DNA of 64,000 nucleotides from Pseudocercospora fijiensis CIRAD86 (lineage: Eukaryota > Ascomycota > Dothideomycetes > Mycosphaerellales > Mycosphaerellaceae), in assembly GCF_000340215.1 (NCBI RefSeq), contig NW_006921536.1:4593222-4657221 (forward strand), in the 5' to 3' direction. The translations under genes were made by a program, and so were the position numbers. The notes under the pieces are model-generated. The model did not search any database. It saw nothing but the letters and a program-made list of their open reading frames with translations, and was not told the DNA's origin. Below, piece by piece: positions 21,622 to 32,403 of this stretch; position 1 is the stretch's first letter; the number at the start of each line of letters is the position of its first letter.

Positions 21622-23019
21622 TCATCTAAACATCCTCTTGCCGCCTCCACCAATCCTAGGCGCAGCAATATCTCTACCATCGACACCAAACATGCTGATG
21701 CCAGTGAAACCTACGTTCCCTCCGGCTCGCGACTTCTTGTACCTCCTCAGAGCCTCGCGCAAGTGGTCTGGGAGGAGTGGTCCTCGATCACATTCTTCGA
21801 TGTACTTGGAAAGGCCCCAAGCACCAGGCTGAACCTGACCAAAGTCGTCTGGTAGATCATCCAAATCAAGTTCACCCTTATGCGGCTTCTTCTTAGGTGT
21901 ACTGTCCTTCAGAGTAGACTGCGAGCCGTTCGTCAGGGTAGGAGTCGACTGACTGCCATTTGGCTTTGCGCTGCCTGCGCTGTCGGGTGATTCTTGCAGA
22001 GCGGGTTTGGCATCTGCGGGAGAAGACTCGCCATTGGGCGTCGCATTGCCCTTTGAAGGCGCCGTATTTCCATTTTGCGATGGCTTGCTCTGATCCGCGT
22101 CCTTTTCTTCTTCCGGCCCTTGGTTATCCTCGTCTTCATCTTCGCTTTCGGGCTGCATCAGCCTTAGTCGTTTGTAAGCTAGCTGTTCTCCACCATCGGG
22201 TCTTGTCGGATTCGCAGCCATCCATTCTGCTTGTGCTTCTCGGGCTCCTTCGATCAGCATGCCAGCGAACATCTTGGTGTACGCTCCGACCACTGTGACC
22301 ACATTCTGGGGCACACTTTGCGATAGCGTAGCATTGACCAGCTTCCTCACATCCGCCGTACGTAGTTTCACTCGACTATATGCATCATAGCGATTTTGGT
22401 GTCCGGTCGGCACGGCTTCTCTGAAGAGGTACTTGCGCTGGTTCTCGCGATCGATCTCGGCGGGATCCATGGTGAAGGCGTCTCCCCTCGCGCCAAGCCC
22501 TCCATCTTCTTCATCCTCGTCATCATCCTCGTCAGCCTCGCCTGTGACAACAGAAGGCGCGCCTGCTGTTGGAGTTCGTCCTTTCCGGCCCTCCTCGCCA
22601 TTCACCAAACTCACTGAGCCAGTTCGCGCCTGTCCGGGTCCGCCTTTTCGACCTCGCCCCCTTGTGCCCTTGTCTCCCCGCTTACGCTTCTTTCCGGCGG
22701 AAGCAGCTTCTCCTACTGGACCACTAATCGCTGAAGTGATCTCGCTATCGCTGAAGTCGTCCAGTCCTTCGTCGCTAGTTGCGCCGGGCGAATACTGAGC
22801 TAAGGTGCGGTCTTCTGCCAGTTGATGCTGCGCTTCGAGGCTGTCTGGCGGCGGAAATGACGTCTGCCTAAGAGGGTGCGCCGAGCCGGGCGCTGTAGAT
22901 GGTGCCAACGACGACTTCCTAGGCTTCATGGGAAGGGCGAGTGCTGGTCGCTGGCGGGGTAGTGCGAGCGGTGACGGACCTGGCGGAGACCCGCCGCCTT
23001 GGTATGGTGGCGACGCCAT
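21622..23019 (-). CDS. TAF11: TFIID subunit TAF11 (histone-fold)
   Basis: General transcription factor subunit that pairs with TAF13 through a histone fold in TFIID. 465 aa from ATG 23019 (MASPPYQGG); the frame is open upstream without an ATG. The N-terminal half is Pro/Ser-rich, with a basic patch (KKRKRGDKG) and an acidic run. The TAF11 histone fold is at about 210-266, with the hallmark VRKLVNATLSQSVPQNVV. An acidic/Ser-rich linker follows. The conserved C-terminus (GPLLPDHLREALRRYKKS, ending KRMFR) is about 395-465. Far longer than yeast or human TAF11 because of the linkers, which is common in filamentous fungi. Divergent from the epoxide hydrolase gene. Confidence 0.9.
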   Translation of the reverse strand: MASPPYQGGGSPPGPSPLALPRQRPALALPMKPRKSSLAPSTAPGSAHPLRQTSFPPPDSLEAQHQLAEDRTLAQYSPGATSDEGLDDFSDSEITSAISGPVGEAASAGKKRKRGDKGTRGRGRKGGPGQARTGSVSLVNGEEGRKGRTPTAGAPSVVTGEADEDDDEDEEDGGLGARGDAFTMDPAEIDRENQRKYLFREAVPTGHQNRYDAYSRVKLRTADVRKLVNATLSQSVPQNVVTVVGAYTKMFAGMLIEGAREAQAEWMAANPTRPDGGEQLAYKRLRLMQPESEDEDEDNQGPEEEKDADQSKPSQNGNTAPSKGNATPNGESSPADAKPALQESPDSAGSAKPNGSQSTPTLTNGSQSTLKDSTPKKKPHKGELDLDDLPDDFGQVQPGAWGLSKYIEECDRGPLLPDHLREALRRYKKSRAGGNVGFTGISMFGVDGRDIAAPRIGGGGKRMFR

Positions 23020-23571
23020 CTTTGTGGTTGCTGAAGATGGTCGCGCGAGTCCGTATGCTCTTGTACAGGCCCAGGGAGATTGCGCAAGTGAACATCGAAC
23101 ATCGAGCTCGATCGTCACATGCAGTGCCAAGGCTCGGCTAAACCTTCCGGCAAAAGCGCGTCACCCATCCGCGACTCCTCTGGAACACAACTCAACTTTC
23201 GTTTCTCAGGATCATCCATCTTTTGTTGAATTGGTCTCGGAGGCATACTAGACCTATCGTATTGCCGGAAGAGACAGCAGGGTGGTCTTGGCTTCAATGC
23301 TGACGAATCATGCATCCAACATAGGGCATGCTCGATCATTCTCGTATGGGTATGACGTACGACAGGAATTAGAATACCAGGGCATACAATACACTTACCC
23401 AAAGTAATCTTGAAACGCACAACAGTATGCTTGCCCAAATGATGTGATGGCTCTGAGCTTTCTCAGCCGTATCAGCCGTATGGTTTAGCTGGCCTGCATG
23501 TACTCGGAGGATCCGTTTCCGGAGCTCCCATGCTGATTGTCCCGAGAGCAATATGTACTGTATCCTCAATC
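23020..23571. other. Intergenic between TAF11 and epoxide hydrolase starts
   Basis: Divergent promoter region with normal composition. An in-frame ATG at 23530 could add 14 residues to the epoxide hydrolase. A short direct duplication (CAGCCGTAT twice, near 23466-23484) is the only local repeat seen. Confidence 0.4.
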
Positions 23572-24534
23572 ATGGCCGACTATAGCGGAATCCCTAAAGG
23601 AGCTACTCTCCAGCCTACGCCCTTCGTAGCCAAGGTTTCGGAGGAGAAATTACAGCTATGCAAGGATCTCATTCGATTGTCTCCAGTCGGGCCGGAAACA
23701 TATTCTAATACCATCACTGATCGTTCAGATGGCATGCGTAGAGACTGGCTCGCCAATGCCAAAAAGATCTGGGAGACTAACTACGATTGGCGAAAGACCG
23801 AAGCAAGAATCAATGCCTTTCCGAACTTCTCCGTCACCATTCCGGACGAAGATGGTGATGACATTGATCTACATTTCATAGCTCTCTTTTCGCGGAAACA
23901 AGACGCTGTGCCAATCTCGATGAGTCACGGCTGGCCCGGTAGCTTCCTCGAATTCTTCCCGCTGCTGGATGTTTTAACAGAGAAGTACTCTCTAGAAGAC
24001 CTGCCTTTCTATATAGTCGTGCCAAGTCTTCCTAGTTACACATACAGTAGCGTCCTAACAACGAAAGAGTATACTGTTCTAAAAGTAGCTACCCTCTTCG
24101 ACAAGCTAATACGTAGGCTTAGTTTCGCTAGCTATATCGCTTATAGTAGAGATATAGGCAGTAGTATCACTTTTGTACAAGGCCTAGCTAGTGCTACATA
24201 TAAGGCTATATATATTAATAACATCTTTATAGCCCCGCTAGACGACGCCGATAAGCTGCCCTTAGACGAGGTAGAAGCTATAGCGAAAGCGCGCGCCGAT
24301 AAGAGCAATCTAACTTGTTTCTTATATACTAGCGAGTATATAATACGCCTAGGGACAATTAGTCTCGCTCTTTAAAGCAGTCCTCTTACTCTCTTGTCTT
24401 AGATCGGCGAGAAATATCTCGAATAGACTAATAAGGATCCCCCTCTCTAAGTAAGTATAGATTATCTTAATAAATAATAGGAGCGACGTAGAGCTAATTA
24501 TATCTATAGTATATTCTCGATATAGTAACGCTTT

Positions 24535-25918
24535 ACTATACTACGATTTAGCGGGATAGCGGACGGCGGTAATCCCTACTAGCGCGGCGCTAGCTAATTT
24601 CGGTTATAGCCGCAATATACTAGAAGCTTCTTAGCCGTTCCTACTACTTCCTACTATTTCTAGGATTTAACTACTTAAGTACCGTTTTCTGCCCGTATAA
24701 CGGTTACTACTAGCGCCTCGCTTATTACTAAACTAGCTACTAATCTAATAAACCAACTAACTAAATTCGACTATTTAGCTAATTAAAATGCTGTACCTCG
24801 CTACGCTACGTACGCTACGACGTTATACTAACTACTTAGAACGTATAGCCGTTTATACTATAGCTAGATATAGCTTAGATAACTAAACAATCTGCACTAA
24901 TACTAGGATCCGGATGCTAACTATTCGTCGAATTCTAGAAAGACTAATTATACTACCTCGCTTACGTAGCCGTAGTAATAGCGTACTCGGTATACTAGTC
25001 CGAAAACGGCTAGCCGAGGCTTGTTTAGCTAATCGCGATTAAAGAAGGAAGAAATAGTATAAGGTAGCATATAAGCTTAGTATTTACGAGTTGTCCTACG
25101 TTATTAATCGCTTAATAACGTAGGAGGGGCTCGGCCGCTTCCGACCCCTATATACCCTAGAAACGTTCTCCGTAATCCGAGAGAAGCGAGTTACGTAGTA
25201 TCGCCGATTCCTTAAGACTAATTAGCTAAGAACGATTTATACTAATAAGGTTAGTCTTCGGCTTATTTTTCCGAGAACGTAGGTTACGCGGCGAGCTAAT
25301 AATATCGACGATCGAAGCTACCCTAACGCAATCGAGCCGTAGAAGCCGAAAGCCGTAACCCTATATTTCTAAGAGTCTATCTCGGCTTTTAGCATTAGAT
25401 CCCTAATTAAGCTACCTAAGGACGAAATATAGACTAGCTAATACTATCGCGAGAATATCCTACCTTCGGTTATACTATTTCGCTTAGCGCTTAAAATAGA
25501 ATAGGGCGGCTCCTTCTTATTAGTCGAAGATAACGCGCTATATTATAGGGCGGGGCTAACCGTTAAAGCATATACAAATATAGGGACTAATCGTATAGCG
25601 CTACTATCCTATTCGCCGGAGCTAAACCTAATCGAGAACGTATAGAGCTATTAGAAGGATCGGATTAGTAAGCGGATACTGTAACTAGGTATAGTTACCG
25701 AGCTCTAAGATACGGCTAAGGAAGAGTAGCGTAGAATTTTAAGGAGTTACCTTTAAAATTTGTTTAACTCTATACGGAAGTATTATAAAATAATTATCGC
25801 TCGTAGTAGTTACCTAATCGAGTATTAGCTAGCTTTATTTCGCCTCTTAATCAAATTTAGTTAGCGCCGCGCTAGTAGGGATTACCGCCGTCCGCTATCT
25901 CGCTAAATCGTAGTATAG
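24535..25918 (+). mobile_element. Tc1/mariner-type DNA transposon, RIP-mutated, inside the epoxide hydrolase gene
   Basis: Terminal inverted repeats of about 60 bp (24535-24600 and 25855-25918) start ACTATACTACGATTTAGCG. They differ at two G/A positions, then diverge. Length about 1.38 kb. The TA-like flank on the left is TT on the right, so the expected TA duplication is not perfect. The host gene continues in sense on both sides. Confidence 0.85.
25000..25790 (+). pseudogene. Decayed Tc1/mariner DDE transposase
   Basis: Read through TAG/TAA, the C-terminal catalytic core shows EDNALYYRAGLTVKAY (second Asp, near 25526) and SYSPELNLIENV (third acidic residue, near 25605-25645), followed by a tail with Arg/Lys. 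This order is typical of fungal Tc1/mariner DDE transposases. The N-terminal DNA-binding part is only vaguely readable. Confidence 0.75.
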
Positions 25919-26005
25919 TTAACGGAGACTATAGCGCGCTATATCTATCCGTATCGTCGTTATAAAAACTTTTTTTCCGATCCTCGATAGGATCCTCGCG
26001 ATCGA

Positions 26006-26032
26006 AATTTCGGGACGGGCCGTCCCGAAATT
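26006..26032. repeat. Perfect 13-bp palindrome
   Basis: AATTTCGGGACGG (26006-26018) and CCGTCCCGAAATT (26020-26032) flank one base. It lies just inside the left end of the GATC-rich element. Confidence 0.7.
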
Positions 26033-26518
26033 CGAGGCCTAGGAACGTAGAGGACGCGGGGCAAGTAGCCGCAAGTTAGAGCCCGACTACTACCGTACCT
26101 ACTCCGTATACTACTACTACGAGGAGGTATTTCGGGATATTGCGTACTAATATAGGTTAAATTTAGCGGTTTAGTAGGTTTTTTTTATAAATAAATTTTT
26201 TTCGTTAAGGTTTCGTTAAATACAGCCGATATTTCGTTAAGGTTTCTTTCAAAAGCCGACGCTTAATAAGCAGAACTTTGAAAAAAAGTACACTCGAAAC
26301 ACTCGAGATTCTTTTCTAGATTCTAAGATAACTACTAGGTATTATAACTTCAAAATTTATAATACTCTTATTAGTATATAGAACTTTAAGTTCTATTTTT
26401 TAGATTTCTAAAAATAGTAAAGTGTAGCTTAGAAAAGCTAAAATACTATATTGCTTATTTCTGTTCCCTAGTTTAGTTTCGTAGAAAATCTATAAATTTT
26501 ATATTTTTTTATAATAAT

Positions 26519-26690
26519 ATACTAAAAATAGAGTACCTTTCTACTATATTACTAAGCTATAAACCTGCTAGAAAAAAAGATAAATTAGAAGTAAAATGTC
26601 TAGAAAAGCGATTTTCTTTCTTTTATATCTTTTTATCTAGAAGGTTTACGGCTTAGTAATATATAACAAAAATGTTCTATTTTTAGTATA
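26519..26690. repeat. Long AT-rich inverted repeat inside the GATC-type element
   Basis: Arms of about 65-70 bp (26519-26583 and 26621-26690) share TACTAAAAATAGA, ATTACTAAGC and a TAGAAAAAAAGATA-like block, with a loop of about 38 bp. It could be a second, nested foldback element. RNA from it would form a long hairpin. Confidence 0.65.
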
Positions 26691-27399
26691 GTATTAGGTA
26701 AAAGTCTAACTTTTATAAGTTACCTATTTATCGTTCTAGGGTAGCTTAGGATCGCTCGGGATCGCTCGCGATCGCTCGCGATCGCTAGGATCGATAGGAT
26801 CGTCGCGATCGGAAAAGAAGTTTTCGTAACGGTGTATTCTAGGATCTAAACTAGAGGAAAAGTTTTAAGCCTCTAGTAACTAAACCGTTTAGCTATAGCT
26901 TCTTCCCTTACGATATTTCGCCGACTCCTCGATCCTAGGCCGAGAAGTCGATAAAACTTACGTAATATATTAGACACGAGAATAGTAGCTACTTTCTAGT
27001 ACGTGTAATGTTTACCGTAAAAGAGACTAGTACTAATTTCTCCTATAGGGCATTAAAAAGCCGAAGGAGCTACTAGACGATATCGAAGCATTTATAAAGA
27101 TATTAGACTAATACTTTACAGCTTTAAAGTTCAAACGCTTAAATACAGGCAGATAGACATAATCAAAATTTCTAACTTGTTATTTGTAACTGCGGTTTAC
27201 TAACGATATAGCGACGACGAGCTATACGATTTCTTAGCACCGATAAGCGTCCCCTACTCTTTACGCGGCTTCGGCGCTAGCTAACCTTTTACCTTTAACA
27301 TTGTTATTAGTATAAAAGACTACCCTATGTCTGTCCTTTGCCTTTAACTACTTAAGAGAAGCGTAGGTATATCGAGGAGATAGGGAGCATAGTCGAAAA

Positions 27400-29315
27400 C
27401 GACGCTTTAGATAAGCCGCAATAGCTTATAACTACTAAGAAGAAACGGCAAATACAACGAGACCTAATAAAGCCTTTTATAGGACTTAGTATAAAAGCGG
27501 AGCCTATCGTTAATGTTAATAATATCTAGCAATTAGCTTAGATGCTTAGCGAGGGCAAGGTTAAAGCCTACAATATTTGCTAAGTATATATTAAGAAGTA
27601 AGATCGAACCTATAGGAGAGCTATACTAGGCGAAAGGTTAGCTAATATATAAATAGAGCTATAGCAGCTTATAAAAAGGTATAAAGAGTCCGGATAGAGA
27701 CTTTTAGCATTCGATTAGTATAACTAACTAGGCTAGACAAATTGCTTTATAGGTTCGCTACTCGTATACAAGCTAGGGATGTAATACTAATAGATTAGAA
27801 ATTTTGTTCGACCGTGCTTTAAAACGAGTAGAAGAGCTAGACGCCTACTATTTATAGCATAGCACAACTATAGGTCCTCTCTATAGTCTAGTTATAACTC
27901 TTAAAGACTAGTTCGATATTAAAGGCTACGACTTAACTCTAGGATATATCGGTAGAGCGTTTAAACCTACTAGCGATAATGCTTTACTAGTTAAGATCCT
28001 CGAGAGACAAGGAGCTATCTTTATTATAAAGACAAATCTGCCTTAGAGCATTATAGTATATATTCTTTCCTTCGAGGAGAAGTACTTACTAAACTGTATA
28101 TAGTAGTAGTACGAGACCGAGAACCTACTTTTTAGGCTTACTACTAATCTAATAGACGCGAAACTTATACCTAGTAGATCGACTAGTAGTAAAGGAGCCT
28201 TGCTTACTAAACACGGTTCGCTCTTAGGATAGGGCACTAATATTAGAGGGAGTATACGAATTCCGTCTTATATAATAGGTCTGTATAGGCTTAAACTAAG
28301 CGTAAGTTACGGAATTAATCTATATACGCTTCTAATAACTCGGTAGTCTAGACGACTTCCTTACGATAGAGTTTAGGTCTCTACTTCTAGTTAAGAGTAT
28401 ATACTATTAGTCGTCGGTCCTCTCGCGCGCTCCCTTTCCTTACTCGAATTTGTAACAAAGCTCGTAATAGGTACTAAGCCTTAGAACAACGACCCGACCT
28501 ATTATAGGCTTCCGTAGAGATAGGACGTATACGATTACGTTAGATCTCGGCCGCTTGTTATTAGTCTTCTCCTAGATAATAGCAATGTCCGAGTCTATCC
28601 TTCGATCGAGCGAGTAGTAAAGCAGGTCGCTACTAAGCTTAAAGCTAATAGCTATATTATTATTCCTTAGAATAGTAAAGGCTATAGCGAATGCATATAA
28701 GTTATAGATCTATTCTATATAGCCGATAGAGGAGAAGACATTAAGAACGATATTAGAAAAGAAGGCGAGCTATTCTTACCGTACGTCGAAGCACTTATTA
28801 ATCGAGCCCTAGCAATTAGCGTATATAAATATTAGGCCCTAAATCGTCGCAAGCGCGTAGCACAAAAGTTCTACCTAGAGAAATAGGACCGGATTCGTAA
28901 CCCTAAGACTTTACGCAAAGTTAATATCCTGCTTATACCGACTATAATATATCCTACGGTACCGTACCGTACCTATAAGTAGTATATAGAGCGTAATTCG
29001 TATCTTAAGCTTCGAGCCTATACTAACACGTTCTCTTTTTTTAGGGTTAGATACACAAAGGTTTAGAACCTGCTTAACTATACTATACTTGTACTGCTAG
29101 CAAGCTACGTTAATAAGTATATCGATCCTGCTCGAAGCAATACTTAAGTTTTATTATATTAGCCGCGAAACGAAGTCGATAGACATAATTAGAGTTTTTA
29201 TAATCCTAAGACGATACATAGACTTCTAATTAGTATACAGATTGTTAGATAGCGGTTAGAGGAAGAGAAGGTATTAGGTGCTACTATAATCGTTAAAGAG
29301 CTTATCCGAAGATAG
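27400..29315 (+). pseudogene. Amidase-signature family enzyme, RIP-decayed
   Basis: Read through TAG/TAA, the frame carries amidase-signature hallmarks. GPLYSLVITLKD holds the Lys at 27903-27905. The Ser/Gly motif near 28170-28200 reads SRSTSSKGA where the family has GGSxGGEGA. GTNIRGSIRIPSY (28230-28265) keeps the nucleophile Ser. Every Gly loss in the motif fits TpG to TpA. The C-terminal half continues with ALNRRKRVAQKF, LLIPTI and LPISVQIVG-like blocks to about 29315. At least one intron seems present near 27595-27800. It is on the same strand as, and 0.3 kb downstream of, the epoxide hydrolase pseudogene. Dead at many sites. Confidence 0.8.
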
Positions 29316-29479
29316 ATTAGGGTTTATTAGAAGGGTTCTAGGGTATCTAGCATCGTACTAACCTTTTGTTTCGTAGGTTATAAGCGGATGCGAAGAGCAA
29401 GAATCGGAAGATATAGTTGTATATATAATAGACGCGTATAGATGCTAAATGTCGCGCCTTATAAGCTAATAGAGACTAG

Positions 29480-30485
29480 CTTTGTTTAATAACCGCACCC
29501 TTATTCGTTAAGTTATAGACGGAGCTCTATACATACTAGATTATTAATAGAGGTTTAGCTTTACTTTAGTCTATTATCGCTTCCTATTATTGCGCCTTCC
29601 TTACTATATCGCAAACTTTACTTAGACTCGCTATAACTTCGCGCCTAGACTCGCTATATTGTTCTTCCTATACCCTTATCGATAGCAATAGCGACTGCGA
29701 TAGCGATAGCGATAGCGATAGCGATAGTAGCGTTACTACTACTACTACCGTTTCGAGCTATAACTAGTATTTCGCGCGACCTTATTCTTATAGCTGCTAT
29801 AGGTGCTTTAGTACCCGATTTAGTACCTATATTACTAGTAGGAGGACTATATTTATCGTAAGCTAAGAGGCGCATCGCTATAGACTCGCTACTAACTCGC
29901 TCTAGCCTTCGACGTCCTATAACTACAAATACGAAAGATTTCTAGTACTATAGCGAGCAGATATAGTAAGACCTCCTCGACGATACCGCAAATCTATAAA
30001 AGAAGAAGATAGCATTAAATAGACTGCGTAAATACTCGGCTACGGGTATTATTATAGAGACTAAGCAAAGAAAGCTAGCACTATCGCTATATTACTTCTA
30101 TACTCGCTACGATAACGGCTATAAGTGTCGCGTACTAGATATCGAAGGAGAGAGAGTCTACGCTTATTACAAGTATTAGGGCAAGAGTAGCTATACTACT
30201 AGCGAGATTAAGGTTAAAGAAGAGGATAGAAATAGCGAGCTAGCCGCGATATAGGCGCGAGTCGAGGCTATAGAGGCAAAGAATACTATATTAGAGGCAA
30301 AGAATACTATATTAGAGGCAAAGATTAAGGTATTAGAAGCTAAGTTCGATAAGTTAGAAGGATATTGCCTCTCGTAGTTTAAATAGCTTAAGAATAAGGC
30401 TATTATTAAGTCTAAGGATATATATACGATATAGAAGGAGCTATAGCTAAATAGCGATCGCGAGCTACTAGTAGATAATGTTTAA
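29480..30485 (+). repeat. Dispersed repeat, right copy, fully RIP-mutated
   Basis: Inverted partner of 10968-11935. It contains a decayed frame with coiled-coil character (AKNTILEAKNTILEAKIKVLEAKFDKLEG type). The 21-bp unit TTAGAGGCAAAGAATACTATA is duplicated near 30285-30328 but not in the left copy. Mutation is heavy along the whole copy, unlike the left one. Element type unknown. Confidence 0.75.
29697..29727. repeat. GCGATA hexanucleotide microsatellite
   Basis: About five near-perfect GCGATA units inside the right dispersed repeat; would encode Asp-Ser or similar in frame. Confidence 0.8.
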
Positions 30486-30689
30486 GGAGCGAGTCTATAG
30501 CGAGTTCTATAGCGAGTCTACTACGAGTCTACTACGAGTCTATATTTCTATTTCCTTTCTTCTTCGATCGTATCTCTATAGACAATAGATTAACTAGCTT
30601 CTAAGTACGCTTTAGCTTCTAACTCTTCTGTCCGCTCTAGCTATCTTACTAGCTATCTTACTAACTATGTTGCTAGCTATGTTGCTAGC

Positions 30690-32206
30690 TATAAGAAGGG
30701 TATATTAGCAGGTAGATAGGGTAGTAGTAGGTATAGGTAGTATTCGATAAGGAGCTAGGAGGAGAGGGAGGAAGGTAGGCAAGTTAGCCTATTACTAAGC
30801 GCCAAGCCCTGCCTAAGGCACTAAGACCCTAGCTTTACTTAGCCTAGTCACATGCTAATTACGTATAGCCTCTTTAGCCCTAATACACGCTTCCCTTCTA
30901 AAGGCCGCGCCCTCGTAGCTAGTCTTTATTCTAGTCTTAACCTCTATTACTACTAACTTAGCAAGTCTAATAAGCCGCTTAGTCCGCGCTAAATTGAACG
31001 TATAACTACCGATTATATAACTATGTCAAACCTAGTAGATAGGGTAGTAGTAGGTATAGGTAGTATTCGATAAGGAGCTAGGAGGAGAGGGAGGAAGGTA
31101 GGTAAGTTAGCCTATTGCTAAGCGCCAAGCCCTGCCTAAGGCACTAAGACCCTAGCTTTACTTAGCCTAGTTACATACTAATTACGTATAGCCTCTTTAG
31201 CCCTAATACACGCTTCCCTTCTAAAGGCCGCGCCCTCGTAGCTAGTCTTTGTTCTAGTCTTAACCTCTATTACTACTAACTTAGTAGGTCTAATAAGCCG
31301 CTTAGTCCGCGCTAAATTAAACGTATAACTACCGATTATATAACTATATCAAACCTCACCTTCTAACACAATGTCTAACTCTAACTACGCTATTCTTATA
31401 TATAATAAGGTAATATATAACTATAAGAATTAAGGACTATCGACTAATTATAATACGAGCGCGTCTTCCCTACTATAATAGGTAGACGTACGAGGTATTA
31501 TAGCCCTGCCTCCGTTCTAAGTAATATCGTACCGAGTTCTTTGCGTCTACTCTTAAAAGACCTAGTAATGTCCGCTTCCGAGGGTTGTTCTTGTTATTAC
31601 GAGGGCTATTATTTACTATCGTAGTTTCACTAGCCCTAATTAGTTAGGTTTAGTAGCCTTTAATTGTTAATCTTATCTTATCTTTCAAAAAATACAGCTC
31701 GTCTAGTTTCTATAAGTAAAGGCTATTATAAGTGTAGTAGTAGAGATTCGCCTCGCCTAAAGGGTTAGATAGATCGAGGAGTAACCTATTGTCCGCAAGA
31801 TCGATCCCGGCTAGCTTAGCTCTATAGTTTTGCCCTTAGTTAGTCTATTAGTCGCTTAATCTTTTAGGCGGCTTAAAGTTTTAATTAAAGTTTTAATTAA
31901 GGTGCCTTAGGCTCGTAGTATAGGTAAGGTTATGTCTATAGGTATAGTAATAGTAGCAAGTAATGTTAATAATAGCGGCGCTAGTCGTCTTAGCGCTAAC
32001 TTTACCTTGCTTCTAATTTCCTTCTTTAACTAATAACAACTTAGCAATACTATTACTAGTATCGCTATATCCTTCCTTTCTTAAATAGTAACACACTCCG
32101 TAATACCGTTACTAATATAGTCGCGCCGGCCGCGCTATTATAAGCGCGACGCTATCCTCGCCGATCGCCTAGGCCTTAAGGCCTTAATAGAATAAAGGAA
32201 TAAGAG
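30690..32206 (-). mobile_element. Gypsy element C, 3' part with LTR (host of element A)
   Basis: A 196-bp LTR (30690-30885) matches the LTRs of A and B. It is followed by the 3' non-coding region shared with them. The element continues at 39390 once A is removed: the sequence across the AAGAG duplication matches the uninterrupted order in A near 33466-33490. Minus orientation. RIP-mutated. Confidence 0.8.
30712..31357. repeat. Tandem duplication of about 323 bp spanning the LTR of element C
   Basis: The block beginning GTAGATAGGGTAGTAGTAGG at 30712 recurs at 31035. It covers most of the LTR plus the adjoining region to CCGATTATATAACTAT. The two units differ by few, mostly transition, changes. 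Confidence 0.75.
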
Positions 32207-32403
32207 TGTGAGAAGGGTATGTTAGTAGGTAGATAGGGTAGTAGTAGGTACGAGTAGTATTCGATAAGGAGCTAGAAGGAGAGGGAGGAAGGCAGGCAAG
32301 TTAGCCTACTACTAAGCGCCAAGCCCTGCCTAAGGCATCGAGACCCTAGCTTTACTCGAGCCCGGTTATATGCCAATTACGTGTAACCTCTTTAGTCCTA
32401 ACA
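32207..32403 (-). repeat. 3' LTR of element A
   Basis: 197 bp. On the minus strand it starts TGTTAGGACTAAAGAGG and ends CTTCTCACA, keeping the CA terminus that RIP has changed to TA in the other LTR copies. Confidence 0.9.

Larger units (their letters stand above)
25958..26831. mobile_element. GATC-rich inverted-terminal-repeat element (MITE-like)
   Basis: The left end (CGTTATAAAAACTTTTTTTC then a GGATC/CGATCG cluster) is the inverted match of the right end (CGATCG cluster, GGATCGTCGCGATCGGAAAAG, then TTTTCGTAACG). Length 874 bp with no coding frame. A related end recurs at 52709. It interrupts the epoxide hydrolase pseudogene. No clear target duplication is visible. Non-autonomous DNA element is the likeliest class (inference). 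Confidence 0.65.
23572..27111 (+). pseudogene. Epoxide hydrolase (EHN-type alpha/beta hydrolase), RIP-decayed and interrupted twice
   Basis: The 5' part is intact: an N-terminal EHN domain (residues 1-115 from MADYSG) and the HGWPG oxyanion motif at 119-123. From about 24060 CpA/TpG sites turn to TpA. The nucleophile region reads YSRDIGSS where the family has GGDIGS. Trp codons become TAG near 24390-24415 and a frameshift lies near 24370. The gene stops at a mariner element (24535-25918), resumes with LTETIARYIYPYR (25920-25957), stops again at a GATC-type element (25958-26831), and resumes with KPFSYSFFPYD and HENSSYF (26882-26995). A last intron, 26999-27048 (GTACGT..TATAG), precedes the final exon KKPKELLDDIEAF with TAA at 27109. 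Matching to family consensus is from memory. Confidence 0.85.
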
